Shown piece after piece: positions 1-7,694 of a DNA stretch of 64,000 nucleotides. How positions within the stretch are numbered: the first letter of the stretch is position 1; every line of letters starts with the position of its first letter. The stretch lies in the NCBI GenBank assembly GCA_005778355.1, contig SXON01000119.1:1-64000 (forward strand), written 5' to 3'. The position numbers and the translations under genes are program-made. The notes below the pieces were generated by a model. It saw only the letters and a list, made by a program, of their open reading frames with translations. It was not told where the DNA came from and did not search any database. This stretch comes from Pseudomonadota bacterium (GTDB taxonomy: Bacteria; Myxococcota_A; UBA796; SXON01).

Positions 1-107
1 AATTCTTGTTTTTCCTACTCGATTCCCCGAGCGCACGGGCGCCCCCGTGGTTCTCAACCACATCGTAGCCGCAAAAGCTTACCAACTGACGGATATTTTC
101 AAACCGC
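1..107. other. Low-GC edge segment that replaces the 3' end of the MTA phosphorylase gene
   Basis: This stretch is clearly poorer in G and C than the rest of the window. The MTA phosphorylase homology stops at about position 107, directly after the codons for its conserved MEGPAFST block. The plus strand is open from base 2 to the stop at about 140 and ends in residues such as VLNHIVAAKAYQLTDIFK, which I do not recognise. It may be the end of an inserted mobile element or an assembly join at a contig end. The sequence alone does not decide. Confidence 0.4.
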
Positions 108-605
108 CTTGGTGGAGAAGGCCGGCCCCTCCATGCACACGTAGGTGCCACCGTCGTGAACCGTGGCGCCGGCCTCGCGCGCGGCGCTGAGCAGGATCCT
201 CCTCAGCTCGCCGCAGACCGGGTCGCCAAAGGCGACGTGGGCCACGACGCCCTCTTCGAAGAAGGTGGCCTTGCGCTGGTTGGTCTTGTCGATGAACTGG
301 TCGATCACCACCACGTGTCCGGGGACGATCTCGGCCTTGAGCGAGCCCACCGCGCTCACCGAGATGCACCACTCCACGCCGAGCGTCTTGAGCGCAAAGA
401 TGTTCGCGCGGTAGTTGACCTCGCTCGGGTTGAAGCGATGACCCCGCCCGTGGCGCGGGAGGAAGGCCATGTCGATGCCGCCCAGGCTGCCGAGGATCAC
501 CGCGTCGGACGGATCGCCGAAGGGGGTGGAGATGCGCTCCTCGCGCACGTTCTCCAACCCCTCCATCGCGTAAACCCCACTGCCGCCGATGACACCGATC
601 CGCAT
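99..605 (-). CDS. mtnP: 5'-methylthioadenosine phosphorylase, truncated at the C-terminus
   Basis: The enzyme cleaves 5'-methylthioadenosine with phosphate to adenine and methylthioribose-1-phosphate in the cytoplasmic methionine salvage pathway. The 168-residue product begins with the purine-phosphorylase nucleotide/phosphate motif GVIGGSGVY, carries PRHGRGHRFNPSEVNYRAN and SAVGSL, and reaches the conserved MEGPAFST block. There it meets a stop after KAV. Family members are about 260-290 residues, so roughly the last 100-120 residues, including part of the purine pocket, are missing. The ATG at 605 has a good ribosome binding site (AAGAGGAG). The break coincides with a sudden drop in GC content. 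The product is probably inactive, unless the break is an assembly artefact. Confidence 0.85.
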   Translation of the reverse strand: MRIGVIGGSGVYAMEGLENVREERISTPFGDPSDAVILGSLGGIDMAFLPRHGRGHRFNPSEVNYRANIFALKTLGVEWCISVSAVGSLKAEIVPGHVVVIDQFIDKTNQRKATFFEEGVVAHVAFGDPVCGELRRILLSAAREAGATVHDGGTYVCMEGPAFSTKAV

Positions 606-664
606 GGACGCTCCTCTTGACGCTGAAAGTCGCCGTGCGAGCTATCCCCGTGAGAGGGCGCGGA

Positions 665-1306
665 CTACCACCAGGCCGGCTTTTCCGCCCACGTCGGCTC
701 GCCCCACGAGAGCTCGCCGCTCTCCCGCAAAGAACCAAGCACATCGGCCACGTTCTCGTCCCCGGTCCAGTCGATGAAGGCCAAGGTCTCGTCGTCCGGG
801 TCGGCGTGGGTGCTCCCGCCGAGCTGGGCCGCGACCGAGGCCGCCGCGCCGTCGGTCGCGAGCTGAACGTGCACGCTACCGCCGAGATGGTCGTCGCCCT
901 GCTCCATCCACTCGAAGCCGGCGTCGACCCCGTCGTAGTGGCTCACGAAGAGATCGCCGGGCTCGCCCGAGAAGGTGGACGAGGTGAACGTGCCGCTTCC
1001 ATCCGGGGTGTTCTCGCAATCGTCCCAGGTGATGGTGGCCGCATACTGCTGCCCCTCGGTGAGCGGCAGCGCCGCCCAGAGGCCGCCGTCGAAGCCACTG
1101 AGCACACCGGTTGTCGCGAGTGCATTACCGCTCGACGCATCGACGAGGTCGAGCTGCATCGAACAAGTGCTCTTGAAAGCGTCGGCGTAGGTGGCGCCGG
1201 CCACCGCGGCGTAGGCCGGGGCGAGCGGGATCTCCACGGGACCGGTGTCGCCCGAGTCCTTGGCCTCCTCGGCCGGTGGACACGCGAGGAAGAGAACGAT
1301 CAGCAT
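665..1306 (-). CDS. Lipoprotein with DSGDTG linker, paralogue of the next upstream gene
   Basis: I recognise no enzymatic family. The 213-residue product opens with a short lipoprotein signal (MLIVLFLAC, Cys at residue 9), followed by an acidic DSGDTG linker, so it should be anchored in the outer or inner membrane. It ends in GEPTWAEKPAWW. The gene directly upstream (start at 2018) codes for a protein with the same plan: lipobox, DTSVDDSGDTG linker, STC(S/E)xxLxL block, a FSGE(P/E)G(D/T)LFV motif and a WLAEPDWW tail. The two genes are 4 bp apart and lie in one transcription unit, so they look like a tandem duplication. Confidence 0.75.
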   Translation of the reverse strand: MLIVLFLACPPAEEAKDSGDTGPVEIPLAPAYAAVAGATYADAFKSTCSMQLDLVDASSGNALATTGVLSGFDGGLWAALPLTEGQQYAATITWDDCENTPDGSGTFTSSTFSGEPGDLFVSHYDGVDAGFEWMEQGDDHLGGSVHVQLATDGAAASVAAQLGGSTHADPDDETLAFIDWTGDENVADVLGSLRESGELSWGEPTWAEKPAWW

Positions 1307-1310
1307 TGGA

Positions 1311-2018
1311 CTACCACCAGTCGGGTTCGGCGAGCCAAGTAGGGGTGCCCGACACGTACTCGTCGTCGAGGCGCTGGGTGAAGGTGGAGAGCACCTCGCC
1401 GACGTTCAGCTCGGTTTCCCACGCGAGGAAGTAGATGTTCCCCGAGGCGTCGGTAGACTGGAGCGTGGCGGCGAGCCCGAGCTCCGTCGCGAGGGCCTGC
1501 ACGTTGGCGTCGGGCGTGCTGTTGGCCACGGTGACGGTGGCCTCGCCGCCCTTGAAGTCGCCGCCCTCGGTGCCCTGGGCCAACGCGTCGTAGCCCACGT
1601 TGACGCCGGTGTACCAGAGCACGAAAAGCGTGCCTTCCTCTCCCGAGAAGGAGCCGGACTCATAGGTCTTGTCGTCGCCCGCGTTGCAGCCGGTCTCGGC
1701 GAAGTACGCGGTGTAGAGCGTGCCGCCGGTGAGGCCCACGCCCGCCCAGTCGCGACCCTTGGCCTGCAAGGCGAGCGTGGCGGCCACCGTGCCGTCGGTC
1801 TTGTTGGTGAGCGTGAGGTCGAGCTCACACGTGCTGTCGAGGCTGCCGGGGGTGGTGGCGGCCACCATCACCACGTAGGGGTCGCCGAGCACGATGTCGG
1901 GGGGCTTCACCGAGCCGGTGTCGCCGCTGTCGTCGACCGAGGTGTCGACGGTGATCGACGTGTCCTTGCCGTCGTTACCGGTACACGCGAGGAGGATGAG
2001 CCACATGGCGCCAAGCAT
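1311..2018 (-). CDS. Lipoprotein with DSGDTG linker, tandem paralogue
   Basis: This gene codes for a secreted lipoprotein of about 235 residues and unknown function. I chose the ATG at 2018 because it directly precedes the signal peptide (MLGAMWLILLACTGND). The longer open frame runs back through GC-rich DNA to 2165 with no plausible protein features. After the lipobox Cys come DTSITVDTSVDDSGDTG and a globular domain with two conserved Cys that resembles the downstream paralogue. The C-terminus (GTPTWLAEPDWW) matches the WAEKPAWW end of that protein. The conserved Trp-rich tail suggests a fold-closing strand or a recognition tail. Confidence 0.75.
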   Translation of the reverse strand: MLGAMWLILLACTGNDGKDTSITVDTSVDDSGDTGSVKPPDIVLGDPYVVMVAATTPGSLDSTCELDLTLTNKTDGTVAATLALQAKGRDWAGVGLTGGTLYTAYFAETGCNAGDDKTYESGSFSGEEGTLFVLWYTGVNVGYDALAQGTEGGDFKGGEATVTVANSTPDANVQALATELGLAATLQSTDASGNIYFLAWETELNVGEVLSTFTQRLDDEYVSGTPTWLAEPDWW

Positions 2019-2132
2019 AGCGCGGGCCGCAGGCGCAGGGGTGGGGGAGAGGGCCACGGCGGACGTGCTACTTGCACGGCCGCCGCCGGAGGCCGGAAAG
2101 CCGGGCTTGGAGGCCGAAGGGGATGGCCCGGT

Positions 2133-2157
2133 AGGGGGCGGGCTCGCCCCGCCCCCT
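2133..2157 (-). terminator. Perfect 10-bp GC hairpin downstream of rlmN
   Basis: AGGGGGCGGG and CCCGCCCCCT form a perfect 10-bp stem around the loop CTCGC, 12 bases beyond the rlmN stop codon. It lacks a clear U-tract on the minus strand, so it may act as a pause, as an mRNA 3'-end stabiliser or with Rho. Confidence 0.5.
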
Positions 2158-2168
2158 CGAAGCAAGAT

Positions 2169-3308
2169 CTATGGGTCGGGGAGGAAGCTCGCGTCGTAGC
2201 CCTCGCCCTCGCGGCGGATCCGCACCACGGCTACCTTCTCGCCCGGCGTGACATCGCTCCGCTCGGGCGCCTTGCCGAGTTGCCCGCAAGCGGCGGAGAT
2301 GTCGCGACCCCGAGTCACGCGCACGCTGGCCTGGATGCCGTGGTGCACGAGGTAATGCTGGAACTGCCTCACCCGCGCGTCGCCCGGGCGACGGATCTCG
2401 CGGTCGGGGTTCTCGTTGTAGGGGATGAGGTTGACCTTCGACTTGATGCCGCGCATCAGCTTGGCGAGGCGCGCCGCGTCGTCCATCGAGTCGTTGAAGC
2501 CGGCCATCATCACGTACTCGAAGGTGATGCGCTTCATGTTGGGCAAGGGCAGGTCGCGACAGGCATCCAGCAAGGCCATCATCGAGTATTTGCGGGTGAT
2601 CGGCATCACCTGTCGGCGTTGTTCCTCGGTGGTGGCGTTGAGCGAGACCGCGAGGTTGACCGGCAAGGCGTCGGCCAGCTTCTGCATCTGCGGGATGAGA
2701 CCGACTGTCGACACCGTGATCTTGCGATGCGAGAAGTTGAGCGCCTGCTCGTCGAGGTAGATGCGGAGTGCTGGGATGAGATTATCGACGTTGTGGAGGG
2801 GCTCGCCCATCCCCATCATCACCACGTTGCTGATGCGGAACTGGGCCTCGAGCGCTTGCCGCACCTGGAGGGGCTGGTTCGCGATCTCCGAGGGCCTCAG
2901 GTTGCGACGGAGGCCGAGGTCGCCCGTGAGGCAGAAGGAGCAGGCCATGGCGCAGCCCACCTGCGTGCTCACGCAGAGGGTCATGCGCTCGTCGTCGGGG
3001 ATGAGCACCGACTCGATGCGATGGCCGTCTTCCGTTTGCCAGAGGAACTTGTGGGTGCCGTCGATCGACTTCTGCACGGCCAGCGTCGTGAGCCATGGGA
3101 TGTAGAATCGCTCGCCGAGCAAGGCACGGACCGGCTTGGCGACGTTGGTCATCTCGTCGAACGACGTGACACCGCGTTGCCACAGCCACTTGTACACCTG
3201 GAGCGCGCGGAAACGCTCGGAGCCCATGCCCTGCAACGCCGCCTCGATCTCGGGCAGCTCGAGGCTCTTGATGTCGATGCGGCCGTCGGGACCGGTGAAG
3301 TGTGGCAT
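2169..3308 (-). CDS. rlmN: Dual-specificity 23S rRNA A2503 / tRNA A37 C2-methyltransferase RlmN
   Basis: This is a radical SAM enzyme that methylates C2 of adenosine 2503 in 23S rRNA and of A37 in some tRNAs. The 379-residue length is normal for the family. The cluster-binding CxxxCxxC is at residues 119, 123 and 126 (GCAMACSFC). The second catalytic Cys lies in the C-terminal ISAACGQLG block, at about residue 341. MMGMGEPLHN and the SAM-site SLNATTEEQR are also present. It starts with ATG at 3308 and is followed by a GC-rich hairpin. Its neighbours are functionally unrelated, so its position near the acyl-chain genes is probably incidental. Confidence 0.96.
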   Translation of the reverse strand: MPHFTGPDGRIDIKSLELPEIEAALQGMGSERFRALQVYKWLWQRGVTSFDEMTNVAKPVRALLGERFYIPWLTTLAVQKSIDGTHKFLWQTEDGHRIESVLIPDDERMTLCVSTQVGCAMACSFCLTGDLGLRRNLRPSEIANQPLQVRQALEAQFRISNVVMMGMGEPLHNVDNLIPALRIYLDEQALNFSHRKITVSTVGLIPQMQKLADALPVNLAVSLNATTEEQRRQVMPITRKYSMMALLDACRDLPLPNMKRITFEYVMMAGFNDSMDDAARLAKLMRGIKSKVNLIPYNENPDREIRRPGDARVRQFQHYLVHHGIQASVRVTRGRDISAACGQLGKAPERSDVTPGEKVAVVRIRREGEGYDASFLPDP

Positions 3309-3347
3309 CCTGCACGGGGGCTAACACTCCCTGGGCCGCGCGCGGCG

Positions 3348-4172
3348 CTACAACGTTATCCCATGGTTCTCCGCCGTTTCTCCGAAGGCGCGCACCGTGG
3401 CGGCGGTCAGGGTGCGTCCCTGGGCCCAGGGTGTCTGCCGACCCGACAACACCGCGACCAGCGGCTCGAGCAAGCAGGCGTACACGTGCCCATGGCCGTA
3501 GCCGGCCACCACGTGGAAGAGGTGCCCCCAGAGGTCGCGACGGTAGCCCGGTGGCAGGGGCAACTTCTCGCCGGGAACCACGCTGACTCCCGGGGCGCTG
3601 CCCGAGAGCGTGGCCGGGAGCGCCACGTCGACGAGCGTGGTGCCGGGCGCGATGGCTGAGGGGTCGACGGTGCCCCCGGTGGTGTTGGCGCCCACCACCA
3701 CCGGGAAACGTCGCAAGTCGGGCGGATCGGCCGTGGCGCCGAGGAGCTCGATGAGCGCGCGGCCCACGCTCCCCTTGGCGCCGACCACCGCCACGTCGCG
3801 TCCATCGCGCACGCGCTCCACCGTCTTCCACGCCGCCCACGCCGTGGCCGCGTTGCCCGTCGTCACCGGGACGCCGGTGTTTTCCTGGAGCGCCGTGCCC
3901 CGACCGGCCACCACGGAGAGCACGCTGCCGAGCCCCACCACGTCGACCGGCTGGATCACCTGGACCGCGCGGGTCATCGAGCGAAGCGCCTGCTCCTGGT
4001 CGGCGAGCAGTTGCGACGGCAACATCGGCACGCCGACGATCACCCCCTCCACGTCACGGTAGCCGACGCGGGCGATCACCGAGACGTCGTCGGGATCCGT
4101 CCCGTCGCGACGCCCCAGCAATAGGCCCGGCCGCCCCGTCCGCAACGCGTACACCTGGCGCGCCAGCGGCAC
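3348..4172 (-). CDS. AAR-like long-chain acyl-ACP/acyl-CoA reductase (aldehyde-forming)
   Basis: It resembles cyanobacterial acyl-ACP reductase (AAR), which reduces a fatty acyl-ACP thioester to the aldehyde with NAD(P)H. From memory of that family, three landmarks match. A LGS/TTGN stretch at residues 81-107 corresponds to the acyl-binding loop. A Rossmann motif VAVVGAKGSVG lies at 127-137. A Cys in HVYACLLEP at about 233 sits where AAR has its acyl-accepting Cys. It lies directly downstream of an acyl carrier protein, which fits an ACP-bound substrate. The only usable start is GTG at 4172. The in-frame codons upstream of it (RRFAFVVHPLV) look like the true N-terminus but lack a start codon before the ACP stop. 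The family is probable and the substrate is inferred. Confidence 0.55.
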   Translation of the reverse strand: MPLARQVYALRTGRPGLLLGRRDGTDPDDVSVIARVGYRDVEGVIVGVPMLPSQLLADQEQALRSMTRAVQVIQPVDVVGLGSVLSVVAGRGTALQENTGVPVTTGNAATAWAAWKTVERVRDGRDVAVVGAKGSVGRALIELLGATADPPDLRRFPVVVGANTTGGTVDPSAIAPGTTLVDVALPATLSGSAPGVSVVPGEKLPLPPGYRRDLWGHLFHVVAGYGHGHVYACLLEPLVAVLSGRQTPWAQGRTLTAATVRAFGETAENHGITL

Positions 4173-4212
4173 CAGCGGGTGGACGACGAATGCGAAGCGC
4201 CGCGTCGTGACG

Positions 4213-4644
4213 CTACCCGGCGGCTTTCTGCGCCATGAGCCCGGCGGAGATGTTGTAGAAGGTGCCCACGCGCCAGAGCATGGCCACTTCCGACACCTTC
4301 AGGCCCTCGCGGAACTCCACCGGCGGCACCTCGGGCATCATCTCGGCGAGCTTGCCGAGCGCGATGGCGGTGAGCACGCCGTTGACCTCGTACTGCTCGC
4401 CCTCGGCGAGGCCCTGGCGGCTGTTGGCCTCCATGCCGCCACGCGGGATGCGGATGTCGAAGGCGCGCTCGAGGCGGAAGGCGATGTCGAGCAGGTCGAG
4501 GCTCTCGGCGCCGAGGTCGGCGAGGACCTTCTTGTCGAACTCCACCTCGTCGGCGTCGAGCCCGAGGGCGTCGGCGAAGCAGGCCTGCACCTTCGCGAAG
4601 ATGGTGGGGTCGGCGTCGTCCACGCTTCCAACGGGCTTGAACAT
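4213..4644 (-). CDS. Acyl carrier protein with a C-terminal extension
   Basis: This is a 143-residue acyl carrier protein. The phosphopantetheine Ser is residue 48 in DLGAESLDLLDIAFRLE. The ATG at 4644 was chosen because the ACP fold begins just after it (IFAKVQACFADALGLD). Ordinary AcpP is about 78 residues. Here another 65 follow, containing REGLKVSEVAMLWRVGTFYNI, which resembles the tail of ACPs dedicated to specialised lipid pathways rather than AcpP. It sits between a ketosynthase-like gene and the AAR-like reductase. It is likely the carrier for the acyl chains built by the ketosynthases at 10-16 kb. Confidence 0.85.
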   Translation of the reverse strand: MFKPVGSVDDADPTIFAKVQACFADALGLDADEVEFDKKVLADLGAESLDLLDIAFRLERAFDIRIPRGGMEANSRQGLAEGEQYEVNGVLTAIALGKLAEMMPEVPPVEFREGLKVSEVAMLWRVGTFYNISAGLMAQKAAG

Positions 4645-4706
4645 GCGGTCCTCGGCGGCCGCCCCTTCTACCTGATGGTCGGCGGCGCTGTCACGCAAAG
4701 GGTTGG

Positions 4707-5450
4707 TCAGCCGTCCACGGGGCGAAAGCGCACGCCGCCCGCCTCGACCGGCCCCGGCAGGCCGAGCGCCAGCGCCGCGGGGACCGAGACCGCGCCCAGC
4801 TCCCCGACGTGGGTGACCGCGCCCGCCTCGCGGGGAACGCCCGCGGTGGCCAGCCAGGGGCCGGGCTCGGTGGAAAACACGAAGAAGACGGCCCCCTCGC
4901 CGCAGGGGCGATCGAAGATGCTCTCGGCGCCGCGGAGCGCGTCGGCACCCCCGCCGATGGCGAGGTCGCACCGACCCTCGGCCACCGCGTGGATCGCCGC
5001 CGCCACCGCCACCGCGCCGCCGAGGCGCCCGTCGCACCAGTTGCCGTTGTCGCCGCGCAGATCGTGGTTGGCGCTGGCGTAGCCGAGCACGTTGTTGGAG
5101 AGGCCCTTCACCAGCCAGAGGGGCGGCACCAGGGGCACGCCACGCTCGGCGAAGGCGAGCAAGTCAGGCACCGGACCGGCCGCTTCGAGCGCCGGCGTGA
5201 GGTCGCTGGCCTCGCCCTGCTGCGGCGAGGCCCCCACGAACAAGCCGCGTCGCTCGGGCGGGACCGACGACCAGGCCGGGTAGCCCTCGAGCGCCTTCTG
5301 CACGCAGGCCACGCCGAGTTGCACGGCCCGGGTCATGGTCTTGAGCGACTTCCGGGGGATGCCGGCCGCCACCGGGTCGAAGCCCGGTACCTCGCCCCCG
5401 GCGACGACGGGGAGCAGGGCGGCATAGGCGTTAAGGTGGACGGGTCGCAC
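4707..5450 (-). CDS. Short ketosynthase-like protein without the active-site Cys (chain-length-factor-like)
   Basis: The 247-residue product keeps the N-terminal half of the thiolase/ketosynthase fold: KTMTRAVQLGVACVQKAL, LFVGASP, and LGYASANHDLRGDNGNW followed by GGAVAVAAAIHAVAEGRCDLAIGGGADAL. In active KAS enzymes the nucleophile lies 20 residues before the Asp of the last motif. Here that position falls in CDGRLGG and is not Cys. The catalytic NAHGT and GHxxAAAG histidine motifs of the C-terminal half are missing altogether. It could partner an active ketosynthase, as chain-length factors do, though those are full length. The gene runs into the ACP gene 62 bp downstream. Confidence 0.65.
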   Translation of the reverse strand: MRPVHLNAYAALLPVVAGGEVPGFDPVAAGIPRKSLKTMTRAVQLGVACVQKALEGYPAWSSVPPERRGLFVGASPQQGEASDLTPALEAAGPVPDLLAFAERGVPLVPPLWLVKGLSNNVLGYASANHDLRGDNGNWCDGRLGGAVAVAAAIHAVAEGRCDLAIGGGADALRGAESIFDRPCGEGAVFFVFSTEPGPWLATAGVPREAGAVTHVGELGAVSVPAALALGLPGPVEAGGVRFRPVDG

Positions 5451-5464
5451 GGGCGCGTGTTTAT

Positions 5465-5486
5465 CACCGGCGGGATGTGGCCGGTG
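5465..5486. terminator. 7-bp hairpin between the Cys-rich lipoprotein and the ketosynthase-like gene
   Basis: CACCGGC and GCCGGTG pair around an 8-base loop. Read on the minus strand the stem is followed by ATAAA, so it could end transcription of the gene at 5525-5830 before the ketosynthase-like gene starts. There is no U-tract and the support is weak. Confidence 0.3.
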
Positions 5487-5524
5487 CGACGAGGGCCCGG
5501 CGCATCCTGGGTTGGGTCAGGGTT

Positions 5525-5830
5525 CTATCGATTGGCGCAGTAGCCCGACAGCTTGCACGCCACCGGACGGTCGCCGCCCAACCAAGCGGGGCAATCGAAC
5601 TCGGTCTCGCAGGGAATGCTGCACTCGTGGTACGAGATCTCCTCGGTGGGCCACCGGTAGTCATCTCTGTAAGCACACACAAATGGCTCATCGCATCGAT
5701 AGGGAGCACCCGAGTCGGCGTCCTCTCCGCATCGGCGCCCCCACTCATCGGGGTACGGCGTGCAAGCGGTCGCTAGCAGCGTCCAGAGCGCCCAGCGCGG
5801 CCCCAATCGTGCCTGCCGGTGCAGCCTCAT
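5525..5830 (-). CDS. Small Cys-rich lipoprotein or secreted protein
   Basis: The function is unknown. The 101-residue product has a basic N-terminus, a hydrophobic stretch (WALWTLLATAC) with a lipobox-like Cys, and a domain with eight further Cys (RRCGED, YRCDEPFVC, HECSIPCETEFDC, ACKLSGYC). That pattern suggests a disulfide-rich fold exported to the periplasm or surface. The ATG at 5830 overlaps the stop of the HExxH protein by 4 bases (ATGA), so the two are translationally coupled and may act together, for example as a protease and a small partner or inhibitor. That pairing is inference. Confidence 0.7.
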   Translation of the reverse strand: MRLHRQARLGPRWALWTLLATACTPYPDEWGRRCGEDADSGAPYRCDEPFVCAYRDDYRWPTEEISYHECSIPCETEFDCPAWLGGDRPVACKLSGYCANR

Positions 5831-7086
5831 GCACAATTGTCCGGCTGCTCACAGTACACGCCGACTCCGTCGGCGAGCGCTCGCCACACCTCGCTCCTCG
5901 CGTCAGCGCACGAATTCTCGCTCTGGTCCCACGATGACAGCCGCTCCTGCTGGCAGCACATGCGATCAGAAAATCCCCAGTAGCGCGCGTACCTATATCT
6001 GAAATATGCTGATACCAAATGGATTATCGGATCCCAAAGGGCCCCACAACTGTGCAACATCTCGTGAATGAGCAAGCCGGCCACCTCCGCCGTGGGGCAA
6101 TGCCAGTCGCCGACACTGGCATCGTTCGATTCGTCTTCGCGGTACGCGATGGTCTGCCGCAGGTACTCCCAGTCTATGGTCAGGAAGCCCGTCCACGGGA
6201 CCGTGCTCGCGGCTTCGGCGTCACGCAGCGTCGCCTCGGCGATCCACATCGGACCCGCCGTACCCTGCCCCATCATTCGGCTGAACATGCAGCCGGAGAG
6301 CTGTTGATCCCAGGCGGACGCGTGGTACCGGAAGTAGTCGTAGACGTAGCCCAGGTATTTGTTCAGCTTGTCATACGCGTCGTTGATCAGCTCGACGTCG
6401 GCTGCCTCGAGGGAGATGTCGCCCGTGTCCTCATCGGTCGCATCGTGACACCAGTGTTTCTCTGCCACCAACCACCAGCACCCGGTGGCCTCGCTCGCGA
6501 TGGTGGTCGTGGACCCGTTGCCGAAGCCTGACGGGGTCGTCTGGAACGCACCGAGCAACATCGCCGGCGGTCCCGCGGCGAGAGGTCCTGACACCGCGCC
6601 CAACTCCGCGAGCAGCGCCGCCGCAAAGTTGGACCGGCCGAATGCGGCATGGTCGGGTCCAGTCGCGCCGGGCGCCACCCACTCGCCACGCACGGAGCCC
6701 GTCCACCAGCCCGCGCCAGCGGCCCGGAGCGGTGCGCCCAGGACCCGGCGACTCGGCGCCTCCACCGGGGACGCCCCGATGTCCTCGCGTCCAAGCCACG
6801 AGGCGATGCCCGTGTTCGAGCAACCGCAGCCGCAGTCGGCCGCCTCGTGCGCAGGCCCGAGCCCCGCGGCACTGGCCGCCGCCTTGCTCCAAGAGGCCTC
6901 GTCGAAGCCCAGTCGCTCGTGCCACTCGCCGGGGCCGGCGCGCGGGCGTTCCCGGCGCGGGACGCCGCCTACCGGTGACCGGGGGACCCACGCCGCTCGC
7001 GGACCCTCCCCCGCACCAAGGCGCGGGGCGGCACCGCGACCTGGGGTGCCGGGAGGCGCACCCGAGCAGGGTCGCGGCGCCTCCAA
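5827..7086 (-). CDS. HExxH putative zinc metallopeptidase
   Basis: The 419-residue product carries a gluzincin/metzincin-type zinc site, LLIHEMLHSCG, at about residues 339-349, with Glu as the expected general base. The third metal ligand is not obvious: the spacing is HExxHxxG, but the metzincin His/Asp position holds Trp, with Asp one residue later. There are many Cys, including CGCGC near residue 85, which suggests an extracellular protein. The N-terminal 80 residues are basic and Pro/Arg-rich, with no classic signal peptide. The TTG start at 7086 is well supported, because GGAGGAG lies seven bases upstream within the end of the preceding gene. It is the middle gene of a three-gene unit. 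Confidence 0.65.
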   Translation of the reverse strand: MEAPRPCSGAPPGTPGRGAAPRLGAGEGPRAAWVPRSPVGGVPRRERPRAGPGEWHERLGFDEASWSKAAASAAGLGPAHEAADCGCGCSNTGIASWLGREDIGASPVEAPSRRVLGAPLRAAGAGWWTGSVRGEWVAPGATGPDHAAFGRSNFAAALLAELGAVSGPLAAGPPAMLLGAFQTTPSGFGNGSTTTIASEATGCWWLVAEKHWCHDATDEDTGDISLEAADVELINDAYDKLNKYLGYVYDYFRYHASAWDQQLSGCMFSRMMGQGTAGPMWIAEATLRDAEAASTVPWTGFLTIDWEYLRQTIAYREDESNDASVGDWHCPTAEVAGLLIHEMLHSCGALWDPIIHLVSAYFRYRYARYWGFSDRMCCQQERLSSWDQSENSCADARSEVWRALADGVGVYCEQPDNCA

Positions 7087-7087
7087 G

Positions 7088-7480
7088 CTAGCACTCCTCC
7101 ACGTCGACCAGGCCGCCGACGCGGGCGAAGTTCAGGTTGCTGCTGCTGGTGTTCTTCACCAGCCACACCCAGCGCACCAGTTGCTTACCCTTGGTTTCAG
7201 GACTGATGTCGGTGAAGTCGGCCGGGAACTGCATGCCCGTGGTCGTGCGGTAGGCGGTGATGGCGGGCGAGGCTGGCGTGGTGACATTGTCCTCGACGTT
7301 GGCCACAAAGAAGCCCACGGCGATCTCGATATCCCCGAACTTGGTCCCCACCTCGAAGGTGCCGCGGGCGCGAGCGGCCTCGCTCGCCGTCATCCACGGC
7401 GAGGCGGGCAGCGCGGTGACGGTGGTGGCCGCCGACCACACGGTGGTCCACGGTAGCGACGTGCGTTTGACTTTGGCCAT
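7088..7480 (-). CDS. Hypothetical protein, first gene of a three-gene unit
   Basis: The 130-residue product (MAKVKRTSLPWTTVWS to GGLVDVEEC) has no signal peptide or recognised family. Its alternating short strands, with motifs such as GTFEVGTKFGDIEIAVGFFVANVED and VRWVWLVKNTS, look like a small beta-sandwich. The ATG at 7480 has a strong ribosome binding site (GGGGAG, about 8 bases upstream) and fits better than the ATG at 7606, which directly follows a run of 14 cytosines on this strand. Its last codons hold the ribosome binding site of the HExxH gene, which starts 1 base after its stop. Confidence 0.65.
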   Translation of the reverse strand: MAKVKRTSLPWTTVWSAATTVTALPASPWMTASEAARARGTFEVGTKFGDIEIAVGFFVANVEDNVTTPASPAITAYRTTTGMQFPADFTDISPETKGKQLVRWVWLVKNTSSSNLNFARVGGLVDVEEC

Positions 7481-7588
7481 GAGTTTTTCTCCCCGGAGAT
7501 CGAGAGGTGTGACACGTCGCCTCGCGCCCAGAGGAGCGCTTGCCGTCCCAGTACCGGTGGCGGCCACGACACCAAGACCGTACACGCT

Positions 7589-7642
7589 GTCGCGACGGGA
7601 AGCCATAGGGGGGGGGGGGGGTATTTTGACAGTTTCTTGACA
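7589..7642. promoter_or_regulatory. Divergent intergenic region with a 14-G run and two TTGACA boxes
   Basis: Between the divergent genes at 7480 and 7695 lies an uninterrupted run of 14 G (7608-7621). It is followed by TTGACA at 7626-7631 and again at 7637-7642, 11 bases apart. A homopolymer this long slips easily during replication, so it could vary spacing in a promoter. The TTGACA boxes could be alternative -35 elements for the plus-strand gene. No matching -10 box is clear. Confidence 0.4.
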
Positions 7643-7694
7643 ATTCCAGACCAGCGCGGCGGCGACCGTCCCCCGGGGCTAGACTCCCTCCGCC

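Noticed and set aside
1245-3659. Long plus-strand frame (804 residues) across the lipoprotein, rlmN and reductase genes
   Set aside because: It is antisense to three genes with clear family motifs on the minus strand. Its residue use (His/Glu/Val/Arg-rich, no motifs) is typical of a shadow frame in high-GC DNA.
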